NCBI GenBank assembly: GCA_001603115.1 | Contig: LVBG01000011.1 | Coordinates: 1-64,000, forward strand | Reading direction: 5' to 3' | DNA length: 64,000 nucleotides | From: Spirochaetales bacterium Spiro_05 | Lineage (GTDB): Bacteria > Spirochaetota > Spirochaetia > Sphaerochaetales > Sphaerochaetaceae | Shown: piece after piece, positions 52,008 to 60,456 of the stretch | How positions within the stretch are numbered: position 1 is the first letter of the stretch | Layout: every line of letters starts with the position of its first letter | The notes under the pieces: generated by a model | Databases searched by the model: none | What the model was told of the DNA's origin: nothing | The model's input: only the letters and a program-made list of their open reading frames with translations | Translations under genes and position numbers: made by a program

Positions 52008-53495
52008 ATGCACGCTACACAAGAAGAGTTGGACAAGCAGGCACAACAGTTGCTCAGCGAGCTTGCTGGAAAGACCCTGAATGCACGGGAACGCGCACAG
52101 ATTCCCCTCCAGGAGATGCCTACCCAAGAGAGCGCGGTTCGGGTGAAGAATATGCAGGAGGTCGCCCTCGGATACTCCGACAGCCAAGTCAGGGTAGAGG
52201 CAATGCGCTGTCTGCAGTGCAAGACCAAGCCCTGCATCGCCGGTTGTCCGGTGGCCATCGACATTCCTGCCTTCATCGCAGAGGCTGCCGAAGGCAACTA
52301 TGCCAAATCGGTGGAGATCATCAAGGAGAGCAGCCTGCTGCCCTCGATCTGTGGACGCGTCTGTCCTCAGGAGAGCCAGTGTCAGCTCTATTGCACGGTG
52401 GGCAAGATGTTCAAGGATGTGGACAAGTCGGTTTCCATCGGCCGTATCGAGCGTTTTGTCGCTGACTATGCCCGTGAGCATAATTTGGAAAAAGTCCCTG
52501 CCATCAAGGCAGAGACTGGCAAGAAAGTGGCGGTGGTGGGTACTGGTCCCGCAAGCATCTCCGCTGCAGCTGACCTGCGCAGGGAAGGGCATCAGGTAGT
52601 GATGTTCGAAGCCTTGCACAAAGCAGGTGGCGTATTGGTCTACGGAATTCCGGAATTCCGTCTTCCCAAGAAGATTGTGGAGCATGAGCTGAACAACTTG
52701 GTGGAGATGGGCGTTGAGATCAAGCGAAACTATCTGGTGGGCAAGACCCGTAAGATCAGCGATCTGATGGATCGTGACGGCTTTGATGCAGTATTCGTAG
52801 GTTCGGGTGCCGGCCTTCCCAAGTTCATGGGGATTGAGGGGGAGAACTACATAGGTGTTTTCTCTGCCAACGAGTACCTGACCCGCAGCAACCTGATGAA
52901 GGCGTATGCGGTGGGAGAAGCGCTTACCCCGCTCTTCGATTCGCATAAGGTTGCGGTCTTCGGAGGTGGCAACGTTGCCATGGATGCTGCAAGGACGGCA
53001 AAAAGATTGGGTGCGGAGCAGGTGACCATCGTCTACCGCCGAACCGAGGTGGAGATGCCTGCCCGAAAGGAAGAGGTTGAGCACGCCAAGGAAGAGGGAG
53101 TTGAATTTTTGTTCCTCCATGCTCCGCTCAAGATTACCGCCAACGAGAAGGGCAGGGTGAATGGTGTTGAGCTGATCACCTGCAAGCTAGGTGAAGCTGA
53201 TGCATCAGGCCGCAGAAGCCCGGTGGAGATTCCCGGTAGCGAACAGATGTACGAGTATGACACGGTCATCGTCGCCATCGGCAACGACAGCAACCCGCTC
53301 ATCAAGGCAACTACCGATGGCATCGAGGTGAACCGGAGAGGCAACTTCCTCGTCAACGAAGAGACTTGTGAGACTACCCTCAAGGGTGTGTGGGCAGGGG
53401 GAGACATCGTGCTTGGAGCTGCGACAGTCATTCTGGCCATGGGCCAGGGACGCAAAGCGGCAAAGGCGATGAACAGCTACTTATCAGAACGCTAA
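52008..53495 (+). CDS. nfnB: NfnB, NADPH-binding subunit (GltD-like)
   Basis: A 495-aa flavoprotein. N-terminal cysteine clusters CLQCKTKPCIAGCPVAIDIP and CGRVCPQESQCQLYC bind two 4Fe-4S clusters. FAD loop: VAVVGTGPASISAAADLRREG. NADPH loop: VAVFGGGNVAMDAARTAKRLG; a final GVWAGGDIVLGAATVI. It is often annotated as homotetrameric glutamate synthase small chain, but pairing with nfnA argues for the bifurcating Nfn complex. A GGGGAGG-like site lies upstream. Confidence 0.9.
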   Translation: MHATQEELDKQAQQLLSELAGKTLNARERAQIPLQEMPTQESAVRVKNMQEVALGYSDSQVRVEAMRCLQCKTKPCIAGCPVAIDIPAFIAEAAEGNYAKSVEIIKESSLLPSICGRVCPQESQCQLYCTVGKMFKDVDKSVSIGRIERFVADYAREHNLEKVPAIKAETGKKVAVVGTGPASISAAADLRREGHQVVMFEALHKAGGVLVYGIPEFRLPKKIVEHELNNLVEMGVEIKRNYLVGKTRKISDLMDRDGFDAVFVGSGAGLPKFMGIEGENYIGVFSANEYLTRSNLMKAYAVGEALTPLFDSHKVAVFGGGNVAMDAARTAKRLGAEQVTIVYRRTEVEMPARKEEVEHAKEEGVEFLFLHAPLKITANEKGRVNGVELITCKLGEADASGRRSPVEIPGSEQMYEYDTVIVAIGNDSNPLIKATTDGIEVNRRGNFLVNEETCETTLKGVWAGGDIVLGAATVILAMGQGRKAAKAMNSYLSER

Positions 53496-53506
53496 GTACA
53501 AGAGAG

Positions 53507-53535
53507 GGGGTGGGCCGCCTGAGACAGCCCACCCC
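53507..53535 (+). terminator. GC-rich hairpin after nfnB
   Basis: A perfect 9-bp stem (GGGGTGGGC/GCCCACCCC) with an 11-base loop, 11 bp beyond the nfnB stop. No U tract follows, so termination may need Rho, or the hairpin may protect the mRNA end. Confidence 0.5.
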
Positions 53536-53538
53536 GCC

Positions 53539-53567
53539 TTGAACCAGATTCCTCGTTTGTGTATAGT
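53539..53567 (+). promoter_or_regulatory. Promoter of the EIIA-like gene predicting a leaderless mRNA
   Basis: TTGAAC (53539-53544), exactly 17 bp, TATAGT (53562-53567). Six bases later comes an in-frame GTG at 53574, where the transcript should begin. Confidence 0.65.
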
Positions 53568-53573
53568 ACAGAA

Positions 53574-54065
53574 GTGGATATTCAACATGATTGCCAATCG
53601 GTGATCTGTCAGCTTCAGTCAAAAGAAAAGACCCAGGCCATCCTGGAAGTGATAGATTCCTGTTCAGTATTTTCCTCTCTCCCCGACCTCGAGCGGTTCA
53701 AGCGCGGGGTGCTTCGTCGTGAGCGATTGCAGTCCACCGGGATCGGACACGGGGTTGCGATAGCACACGGAAAGATACTCGGGCTGAATGAGGTGCATAT
53801 TGCCCTGGGTATCAGTCGTGAGGGCCTCGAATATGGCAGCAGCGACGGAATGCCGGTGCATCTGCTCTTTGTCATCGCCTCTTCCCCCTCCATCCAGATG
53901 GAGTACTTGGGAGCACTGAGCTCCATTCTCCGAAGCGTCCGTACCGAAGAGATGCGCACCCACCTTTTGGATATACATCTGAGCAAGAGCGATGAGGCTT
54001 GCCGACGGTTCTTTGCCATGATGGCAGAACAACGCTTTGTCTGGTTCTGCAAGGATCTTCAGTAG
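53574..54065 (+). CDS. PTS EIIA-type (fructose/nitrogen) domain protein
   Basis: A 163-aa protein with the PTS_EIIA_2 fold: SKEKTQAILEVIDS, then RRERLQSTGIGHGVAIAHGK holding the phospho-accepting His65 and its partner His59, then HLLFVIASSP. The usual IPH is IAH here. No other PTS component is near, so a regulatory PtsN-like role is more likely than sugar transport. The frame is open to a GTG at 53559, but that lies upstream of the -10; GTG 53574 fits both the promoter and the family start. It overlaps the convergent 5-FCL gene by 7 bp. Confidence 0.8.
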   Translation: MDIQHDCQSVICQLQSKEKTQAILEVIDSCSVFSSLPDLERFKRGVLRRERLQSTGIGHGVAIAHGKILGLNEVHIALGISREGLEYGSSDGMPVHLLFVIASSPSIQMEYLGALSSILRSVRTEEMRTHLLDIHLSKSDEACRRFFAMMAEQRFVWFCKDLQ

Positions 54066-54595
54066 AACACTCCCGCACACAATACGGCATCGACTCGCTT
54101 GTCATGTGCCTCCACAGGGAGGGACCGCACAAGTTGATGGCTCCTGCATATGCCCAAGGTAGGGCAACTGGAGTGCTTTGCCAGATACCGGTCATAGTAG
54201 CCTTTCCCTCTTCCCAATCGCTGTCCCTGTACGGTATAGGCTACTGCCGGAACGAGCAGGAGATCTTCCTTGGTGGGGAAGAGTTCCTCTGTGGCTTGGG
54301 GTTCTGAAATGCCATAGCGGCCAACGTGCAACAGTTCAAGGGAACGTGCCTGATAAAAGTGAAGGCTTCCCTCTCTATCGCTGACGGGAAGTGCCAGCAC
54401 CTTGTGTGCCAGTGCATCTTTGAGCACCATGGAGAGATCGACCTCATCGCCAAGTGGAGAGAAGGCGAAGATACATCTGGCCTTTGCATATGCTGAGCTG
54501 GAAAGCAAACTGATGCAACTTTTGGCATCCTCATCGCGGAAGTCTCTGTATGCCTGTGCTCTGATGGCAGTGCGCAGCGCCTGTTTTGTTTCCAT
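54059..54595 (-). CDS. 5-formyltetrahydrofolate cyclo-ligase
   Basis: A 178-aa ATP-dependent enzyme (MTHFS/YgfA family) converting 5-formyl-THF to methenyl-THF. It shows the basic N-terminus (TKQALRTAIRAQAYRDF), FSPLGDEVDL, and the signature GQRLGRGKGYYDRYLA. The ATG at 54595 has no ribosome-binding site, but a perfect TATAAT lies six bases upstream, overlapping the ecfT stop, so it may be transcribed on its own as a leaderless message as well as with ecfA-ecfT. A start 11 codons upstream would lie across the -10. Confidence 0.9.
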   Translation of the reverse strand: METKQALRTAIRAQAYRDFRDEDAKSCISLLSSSAYAKARCIFAFSPLGDEVDLSMVLKDALAHKVLALPVSDREGSLHFYQARSLELLHVGRYGISEPQATEELFPTKEDLLLVPAVAYTVQGQRLGRGKGYYDRYLAKHSSCPTLGICRSHQLVRSLPVEAHDKRVDAVLCAGVFY

Positions 54596-54601
54596 TGGCT
54601 G

Positions 54602-54622
54602 ATTATAGCACGAGTGAGCCGG
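54602..54622 (-). promoter_or_regulatory. Candidate internal promoter for the 5-FCL gene
   Basis: A perfect TATAAT on the minus strand (54602-54607) lies six bases before the ATG. A possible -35, TTGCCG, is only 15 bp further upstream, a short spacer. The -10 is convincing and the -35 is not. Confidence 0.5.
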
Positions 54623-55310
54623 CGGCAATGAGAGTCGTGAATGTCAGGAGCATAAAATCTGATGCGCTGTAGGGCAACCCAGGACGCTTTCTGCTTGGGT
54701 CGAAGTTGCGTGCCTCCAAGGCGAGGGAGAGTTCCTGCGCCTTGTCCAGAAGCAAGCTGAATATGGAGGAGGAGAGGGAGGTGATGGCCCTGTACGGGTT
54801 CTTCCTTCGCTCAAGACGGGCCTTTCTGGCTGTCACCACTTCCAACGAGGCATCGAAGATAAGGGGCAAAATGCTCAAAGTCAGCTCAATGGTGCTGGCA
54901 ACTACCGCCCCATGTACGAAGGGGATACGGTCGAGCAGGTTTCCCAGGGCACGGGCCAGATCATCCGGGGCTGTTGCATCGGCGATGAGCATGCCGCACA
55001 GGATGATGCAGAAAAACCGCAGGGCTGCTGTTGCCGATAGCAGGAGGTCCTGATGGGCAAGATACTCGGTGAGGAGGATCATGGCCATCAAAAGGGTAAA
55101 GAAGCGAAGTTCCCGCTTGTAGTGCGTGATGGGAAGTTTTTGCACTCCTGCACCGATGACCAGGGAGAGCATAATCAAGAGAACACCACCTAGCGAGGCG
55201 CGGATGAGTGCAAGGCAAAGGATGAGTACGGCCAGAAATTTGATTACCGGATTTGCGCGGCAGAGCAGGGTGCGTTGCTCGCGGTAGTGGAAGATCAGCG
55301 CTTCAGCCAT
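54603..55310 (-). CDS. ecfT: ECF transporter transmembrane component EcfT
   Basis: A 235-aa CbiQ/EcfT-family protein with four to five TM segments in the first half (NPVIKFLAVLILCLALI), and two coupling Ala-Arg motifs in the cytoplasmic part (TARKARLERRKN and LALEARNF) that engage the ATPases. GAGGA precedes the ATG inside the end of ecfA (16-bp overlap). No substrate-binding EcfS component is adjacent, so the transported vitamin or metal is unknown. Confidence 0.85.
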   Translation of the reverse strand: MAEALIFHYREQRTLLCRANPVIKFLAVLILCLALIRASLGGVLLIMLSLVIGAGVQKLPITHYKRELRFFTLLMAMILLTEYLAHQDLLLSATAALRFFCIILCGMLIADATAPDDLARALGNLLDRIPFVHGAVVASTIELTLSILPLIFDASLEVVTARKARLERRKNPYRAITSLSSSIFSLLLDKAQELSLALEARNFDPSRKRPGLPYSASDFMLLTFTTLIAAGSLVL

Positions 55311-56056
55311 GTCAGGTCCTCTACTGCTGCTCCCTCGGGTAGGTAGATGCCATGCAAAGACAGGGTGGGCAGCACTTCCCTTGGTGACCCTGATGACACG
55401 ATGCGTCCAGCCTCAAGCACCAGCACCTGGTCTGCATGGCTGAGGGTCTTGTCCACCTCGTGACTCACCAAAATGATGGTGTGGCCTTCTTTCTGGAGCT
55501 TGAGCAAGGTGGAGAGCACACTCACCACCGAGCGATAATCCAGATTGGCAAAGGGTTCGTCCAGAACCAGGAGCTTGGGATCCATCACCAGCACCCCTGC
55601 TATGGCAAGGCGACGTTTCTCTCCTCCGCTGAGGGTGCGTGGCCGTTGGCTTCGTTGCGATGCAAGATCAAGCAACTGGAGCACCTGCTCCAATCTCAGG
55701 TTCTGCTCTTCCAGATCAAGTCCAAGGTTCTCCATGCCAAAGCGAATATCTTTCTCCACCGTCTGGCCCACCATCTGGGTGTCTGCGTCCTGAAAGACCA
55801 GACCGATGGTTTGCATTCGTTTTTTCCTGTCCTTGCTCACATCCTTGCCATCCAGCACAATGGTGCCTTCCTGCATCTGCTCAAGGCCTTTGAGGCATCT
55901 GAGCAGTACACTTTTTCCCGACCCATTGGGGCCGCACAGCAAGGTGAAGGAGCCTTGGGGTACAGAAAAACTGACATCCTTGAGGATGTGTTTTTCCTTG
56001 GATAGGGAGAAGTTGAGTGCTGTGACACTGAGGAGCTCAGGCTGATTTGGAGTCAT
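55295..56056 (-). CDS. ecfA: ECF transporter ATP-binding protein EcfA
   Basis: A 253-aa ABC ATPase of the cobalt/biotin/ECF group: Walker A CGPNGSGKSVLL, Q-loop VFQDADTQMVGQTVEKDIRFG (the ECF-type QMVGQTV region), signature LSGGEKRRLAIAG, Walker B LLVLDEPFANLD and switch His VSHEVD. Only one A subunit is encoded here; the other may be elsewhere or it may be a homodimer. The ATG at 56056 has no ribosome-binding site. The open frame continues to 56149, but across the promoter. Confidence 0.88.
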   Translation of the reverse strand: MTPNQPELLSVTALNFSLSKEKHILKDVSFSVPQGSFTLLCGPNGSGKSVLLRCLKGLEQMQEGTIVLDGKDVSKDRKKRMQTIGLVFQDADTQMVGQTVEKDIRFGMENLGLDLEEQNLRLEQVLQLLDLASQRSQRPRTLSGGEKRRLAIAGVLVMDPKLLVLDEPFANLDYRSVVSVLSTLLKLQKEGHTIILVSHEVDKTLSHADQVLVLEAGRIVSSGSPREVLPTLSLHGIYLPEGAAVEDLTWLKR

Positions 56057-56065
56057 ATCGGTTTG

Positions 56066-56094
56066 ACTGTACCAGATGGTAGGTCTTTGGGCAA
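56066..56094 (-). promoter_or_regulatory. Promoter of ecfA-ecfT
   Basis: On the minus strand TTGCCC (56089-56094), exactly 17 bp, TACAGT (56066-56071). The ATG begins nine bases after the -10, so the leader would be about 3 nt. Confidence 0.55.
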
Positions 56095-56118
56095 GATTCC
56101 TGATTTTCACAATAGGTG

Positions 56119-56148
56119 TTGACAAGAATTCACCATTTAGGGTATACA
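56119..56148 (+). promoter_or_regulatory. Promoter of the tRNA-Phe gene
   Basis: Consensus TTGACA (56119-56124), an 18-bp spacer and TATACA (56143-56148), ending 13 bp before the tRNA 5' end. Confidence 0.8.
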
Positions 56149-56161
56149 AGAGGACGTTGAC

Positions 56162-56234
56162 GCCGCTTTAGCTCAGTTGGTAGAGCAAAGGACTGAAAAT
56201 CCTTGTGTCCTCAGTTCAATTCTGAGAGGCGGCA
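56162..56234 (+). tRNA. tRNA-Phe (GAA)
   Basis: A complete 73-nt cloverleaf: acceptor GCCGCTT/AGGCGGC (one T-G pair), D-stem GCTC/GAGC, anticodon stem AAGGA/TCCTT with loop CTGAAAA (anticodon GAA), T-stem CTCAG/CTGAG with loop TTCAATT, discriminator A. CCA is not encoded. Confidence 0.96.
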
Positions 56235-56244
56235 AAACAGAGAG

Positions 56245-56275
56245 CTCCCCTTCCTTCTGGATGGGGAGTTTTGCT
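56245..56275 (+). terminator. Terminator of the tRNA-Phe gene
   Basis: CTCCCC (56245-56250) with GGGGAG (56263-56268), extended by weaker pairing inside, then TTTTGCTTT. Confidence 0.8.
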
Positions 56276-56408
56276 TTGTATGGGGTCCTTGCCATAGTCC
56301 ATGAAGACAGGTATACCGCTTTGTCGAGGAACTGGTATCCTTTCAGTTTTAAATCTTTTCTTGACGTGTCTCTCTTCATCAGCGATATCTACGGTAAGGG
56401 GGACCCTC

Positions 56409-57146
56409 ATGCAAGACCTCTATCCATACATCTTCAAGCGCAAATCCTTCCATCGGTTCGAGCCTTTTGAGCCCTTAAGCCAGCAAGAGAAGGAATCTCT
56501 GGTTGGGCTCTTTGCCTCTGTTGCTCCCTTGGATGCTTCAATCGAAACCAAGTTCTTGCTCGTTCCAATCGAGGAAACCACCTGTAAGCGCGGCGAGTAC
56601 TGCATCATGCTCTACAGCGAGCAACGGGGAACATATTTGGAGAACGCAGGCTACATGGGAGCCCAGCTCGACCTTCTTCTGGCAAAACAGAATATCGGAT
56701 GCTGTTGGTATGGTGTGGGAAAGCCTATGCAGGATGTGTGCGACGGACTTCGGTTTGTCATCATGCTTGCCATCGCCAAACAGGAGCCTTCCTCGTTCCG
56801 CAAGGACTACACCAAATCCAAACGAAAGCTGGTTGGTGAAATCTGGAAAGGGGAGGCCATGCCTTCCGTAGCTGAGGTGGTGCGCTATACCCCCAGTGCC
56901 TGCAACACCCAGCCCTGGCTGGTACGGAAGGAAGGTCAGCACCTGTTGGTATTCAGGGTATCTGGAAAGCGTGGCATCATGAGCAAGGCTTTGGTCGGGT
57001 ACTACAACCGAATCGATGTGGGCATCTTTCTATGTTTTCTTGAATTGTGTCTTGACCATGAGCGTGTATCCTACACACGCTCCCTGGTATATCATGACCC
57101 AACAGGTACAGGACCGTTCGTGTGCGCTGAATACACTATCGGCTAG
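56409..57146 (+). CDS. Nitroreductase-fold protein (TM1586 type)
   Basis: A 245-aa flavin-type protein built of two half-domains, like the putative nitroreductases named after Thermotoga TM1586. The first half starts IFKRKSFHRFEPFEPLSQ and includes ENAGYMGAQLDLLLAKQNIGCCWYG; the second has the FMN-contacting RYTPSACNTQPWLV. The substrate is unknown. AAGGGGG precedes the ATG at 56409, and the upstream open frame (from 56301) is hydrophobic and lacks a ribosome-binding site. Confidence 0.8.
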   Translation: MQDLYPYIFKRKSFHRFEPFEPLSQQEKESLVGLFASVAPLDASIETKFLLVPIEETTCKRGEYCIMLYSEQRGTYLENAGYMGAQLDLLLAKQNIGCCWYGVGKPMQDVCDGLRFVIMLAIAKQEPSSFRKDYTKSKRKLVGEIWKGEAMPSVAEVVRYTPSACNTQPWLVRKEGQHLLVFRVSGKRGIMSKALVGYYNRIDVGIFLCFLELCLDHERVSYTRSLVYHDPTGTGPFVCAEYTIG

Positions 57147-57163
57147 ACATTGGACAAGTTTTG

Positions 57164-57191
57164 TTGCAATTTCTGTGAGTTTTCATATAGT
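57164..57191 (+). promoter_or_regulatory. Promoter of the GGDEF/HD-GYP gene
   Basis: TTGCAA (57164-57169), a 16-bp spacer and TATAGT (57186-57191); start near 57198, leader of about 55 nt with GGAAGGAG before the ATG. Confidence 0.6.
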
Positions 57192-57253
57192 ATGATACCG
57201 AAATACTGTGCATTATCACCTCAGGTGGAACGATCGCTGCAGGAAGGAGCAGG

Positions 57254-59968
57254 ATGCGTAGCGCGCGAAAACTCGTTTCGATCAAGAGTAGGCTGATCAT
57301 CCTCTTTACTGCCATTCTCGTGGTTTTTTTGGCAGGAATCGGAACGCTTACGTATCTTCGGTGGGCCTCCTCTGCACGGATTACGATGCAGAACATCAGC
57401 GATACCCTCAGCAACTCCTTGCAGGACCAAATCCAAGCTTTTTTCCAAACTCCCTTGGAAGTGAATCAGGTAAGCCACACCTTGATTGAGAAAAAGACCG
57501 TTGATCTTTCTGACCCGCAGATCCGGGATACCTATTTTGCCAGTCTTCTCTCTTCCATTGAAGGACCCATCTACAGTCTCAGCATCGGAACCAAAGAGGG
57601 GTACTACTATGGGGCCCGAAAGAATGTGGAGGCTGTGGTGGAGCTCATGCACAATGATATCCAAACCGGGGGAAAATCTTGGTACTATGCGTTGAACGAC
57701 GATTTTTCTGCAGGCCAGCGTGTCGTGGAAGCAGGGCTATTCGACCCAAGGACCCGACCTTGGTATCAGGCAGCAGCAGAAAGGAAAGCCCCGGTTTTCT
57801 CTCCGGTTTACAAGCACTTCATCATGAATGATCTTACGATAAGTGCAGCGACTCCCCTCTACGACAAGGATGGGGAGTTGCAAGGAGTCCTGGGCACCCA
57901 TCTCTTGCTTATCGACCTTGGTTCCGCTCTTGCAGATGCCGTTGCTCTTTTTGACGGGCAGGCAATCATCGTGGAAAAGGAAACTGGCTTGCTCATAGCC
58001 AACTCTCTTGGGCTGGACAGCCATGTTGTCTCAAGTGATGGTCAACTGCACCGAAGCCACATTTCCGAATTGCCTACAGCAGCCTTTGCTCTTGCATTCG
58101 AAGAGGCTGTCTCCCAGCCTGCGACAAATCTAATGCAACGAAGGGAGTATGAACGCTACCAAATCACCACCCAAAGCCTATCCTATCCGGGTATCGACTG
58201 GCTGGTGATTACTGCCATTCCAAACTCCTTGCTCTTTTCTCACGTGCAAGAGACTCTTGTGGTCACCATCCTGCTTACGCTGCTCGCCGGTTCCCTTGCG
58301 GCAATGACCTATCAGGTGTTTATCGGACATCTGCTCAGGCAGGTTGATGCGCTTCTCAAGGTCTCAGAAGCATTGGCTGCAGGAGACCTTACCAAACGAG
58401 TGAACGTCACCAAGGATGATGAAATCGGGTCTATTTCCCACAGTCTCAATCACGTTGCCGATGCGATGCAGCTGTTGATCAACAACCTTGAACAACAGGT
58501 GGAGGAGCGCACCAAGGCACTACATCAGGCAAACCGAAGCTTGGAAGAGAACACCCTGCAGCTTGAGTTGTTGCTCAACTCCACAGCTGAAGCCATCTAT
58601 GGGATCGATTTGCAAGGGAAGTGTACATTCTGCAATCGCAGCACGCTTCAGATTCTCGGTTTTCACTCCATAGACGAAGTACTGGGCAGAAACATGCACC
58701 AGCTCATTCATCACAGCAAAGCTGACGGCACACCCCTGTCGATAGAGGAGTGCAAGATTTTCCATTCCATGCACCAAGGAGCGGGCATCGAATCTGAGAA
58801 TGAGGTGTTCTGGAAGGCAGATGGGACCAGCTTCAACGTCTCCTATCACTCCTTCCCACAGATCCGTGAGGGAATCGTAGTTGGTGGGGTGGTCTCCTTC
58901 ATGGATATCACCGAACGCAGGCGAAAAGAGGACCAAATTGCCTATCTGGGCAATCATGATGCTCTGACCGGCTTATACAACCGCAGCTACTTTGAGAAGG
59001 AGTATCCTCTCTATGACACTTCTGAGCATTGGCCCCTTTCCCTCATCTTTGCCGATATCAACGGCCTGAAGATGACCAATGATATTTTTGGTCATCAAGC
59101 AGGGGATAAGCTGATCAAGAAAGCTGCAGAGATTCTCAAGAAGAGCTGTTCAGACCATGATGTGGTTGCACGCACCGGTGGGGATGAGTTCATCCTGCTG
59201 CTCACCAAAACCACGCATGAACAGGCTGAAAAAGTCATTGCGGACATTCGTTCTGGCTTCGCCAATGCCCGTATTGAGGCAATCAAGTGCAGTATCTCCT
59301 TGGGCAGTGAAACGAAGCATGCTGAGGGAATGAGCCTAGAGGAAGTCATGGCCAATGCCGAGAACGCCATGTACCGCGACAAGAACGGCAATCGTGTCGC
59401 AGTACAGAATGATCTTATCAATACACTGCAAGAGACGTTGCATACGCGAAGCAGACGTGAAGAAGAACACTCTGCTGCAGTGCAAGACCTCAGTTGCAGA
59501 CTTGCCCTTGCATTGGGGGTATCAGAAGCTGAGCTCAATACCATAAGCCGGGCAGCTTACCTGCACGATATCGGCAAAATTGCGCTCAGCGAGGAGCTGT
59601 TGCACAAAGAACAGTTCACCTCAGATGAGTACGAGCGCATGAAGCAGCATCCGGTGGTCGGCTTTCGCATCCTCACCCTCTTTGATGATACCCTCGACTT
59701 GGCAGAGGCTGTCTACAGTCACCATGAGAAGTGGGATGGTAGTGGCTATCCCCGTGGCCTGAAGGGAGAGCAGATCCCCTACCTTTCCAGGATCATGGCG
59801 GTGGTGGAAACCTATGATAGGATACTCAATCGAACGAATCTTCCGACTCATCTGCGCAATGCCCATGCCCTTCAGGAAATTCGGGAAGCATCTGGCTCGC
59901 AGTTCGATCCTGCCATCGCCCAGGCCTTTCTTGAGATGATGCAACCAAACCAGGTCAAGGAGCGTTGA
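57254..59968 (+). CDS. Cache-HAMP-PAS-GGDEF-HD-GYP receptor
   Basis: A 904-aa membrane receptor. TM1 (about 16-36), an extracellular Cache domain with DPRTRPWYQAA (near 170) and ATPLYDKDGELQGVLG, TM2 (about 330-352), HAMP, a short coiled coil, PAS (about 430-550), GGDEF (about 565-715) and HD-GYP (about 735-900). The cyclase site is intact (RTGGDEF), but the RxxD inhibition site is not present. The phosphodiesterase site is intact (HDIGK, HHEKWDGSGYP). It can plausibly both make and break cyclic di-GMP in response to an external ligand. A strong GGAAGGAG precedes the ATG. Confidence 0.93.
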   Translation: MRSARKLVSIKSRLIILFTAILVVFLAGIGTLTYLRWASSARITMQNISDTLSNSLQDQIQAFFQTPLEVNQVSHTLIEKKTVDLSDPQIRDTYFASLLSSIEGPIYSLSIGTKEGYYYGARKNVEAVVELMHNDIQTGGKSWYYALNDDFSAGQRVVEAGLFDPRTRPWYQAAAERKAPVFSPVYKHFIMNDLTISAATPLYDKDGELQGVLGTHLLLIDLGSALADAVALFDGQAIIVEKETGLLIANSLGLDSHVVSSDGQLHRSHISELPTAAFALAFEEAVSQPATNLMQRREYERYQITTQSLSYPGIDWLVITAIPNSLLFSHVQETLVVTILLTLLAGSLAAMTYQVFIGHLLRQVDALLKVSEALAAGDLTKRVNVTKDDEIGSISHSLNHVADAMQLLINNLEQQVEERTKALHQANRSLEENTLQLELLLNSTAEAIYGIDLQGKCTFCNRSTLQILGFHSIDEVLGRNMHQLIHHSKADGTPLSIEECKIFHSMHQGAGIESENEVFWKADGTSFNVSYHSFPQIREGIVVGGVVSFMDITERRRKEDQIAYLGNHDALTGLYNRSYFEKEYPLYDTSEHWPLSLIFADINGLKMTNDIFGHQAGDKLIKKAAEILKKSCSDHDVVARTGGDEFILLLTKTTHEQAEKVIADIRSGFANARIEAIKCSISLGSETKHAEGMSLEEVMANAENAMYRDKNGNRVAVQNDLINTLQETLHTRSRREEEHSAAVQDLSCRLALALGVSEAELNTISRAAYLHDIGKIALSEELLHKEQFTSDEYERMKQHPVVGFRILTLFDDTLDLAEAVYSHHEKWDGSGYPRGLKGEQIPYLSRIMAVVETYDRILNRTNLPTHLRNAHALQEIREASGSQFDPAIAQAFLEMMQPNQVKER

Positions 59969-60390
59969 TGATGTCCAGGACGGTGCTTCTTCTTGTTTTG
60001 CTTTTGGGTACGCTTGCCAGCTTGGGTGCTGAGATAGCACCTGAGGAGTACCAGAAGATGCAACTCAGCTCTGAGGAGCATCTGGAAATCCTGGTCCGCT
60101 CGGTTTCAAAAAAGTCATGGCTCTTCAGTCGGGAGACCAATGTAACCGTGAACGCTGAGGTTATGGTTGTTCACCGCAGCAGGACCGGCCTCAGGGAAGG
60201 TGACCAGATTACCATAGCTTATACTCATTCCAAGCTTCGCAAGGGGTGGGCGGGTCCGCGGCCGATTCCCATCCTCAAGCGCAAGAGCGAAACTTCGGCC
60301 TTCCTTTCCTTCGATGAGCGAAAAAAGGTCTATGTGCCCTCAGCACGGGGCTATTCGTTCGAATCGCTGATCATACCCCCTCTCTTCTGA
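59968..60390 (+). CDS. Hypothetical exported protein
   Basis: A 140-aa protein with a Sec signal peptide (TVLLLVLLLGTLASLGAE, cleavage after about residue 21). The mature part is basic and beta-rich, with EVMVVHRSRTGLREGDQITIAYTHSK, which could be a small beta-barrel. No family recognised. The start overlaps the receptor stop (TGATG), with AAGGAG upstream, so it is co-expressed and may be exported to the same compartment as the Cache domain. Confidence 0.65.
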   Translation: MMSRTVLLLVLLLGTLASLGAEIAPEEYQKMQLSSEEHLEILVRSVSKKSWLFSRETNVTVNAEVMVVHRSRTGLREGDQITIAYTHSKLRKGWAGPRPIPILKRKSETSAFLSFDERKKVYVPSARGYSFESLIIPPLF

Positions 60391-60456
60391 GGACCTTTTG
60401 GGGATATGTTTTGCCTTTTGCCCGTTCCTTCAGTATCATGAAGGGAGGAGGAAGCC

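Noticed and set aside
52008..53495. Annotation as glutamate synthase small chain (GltD)
   Set aside because: The fold is shared, but no GltB is near and the gene is paired with an nfnA-type subunit, which favours NfnB.
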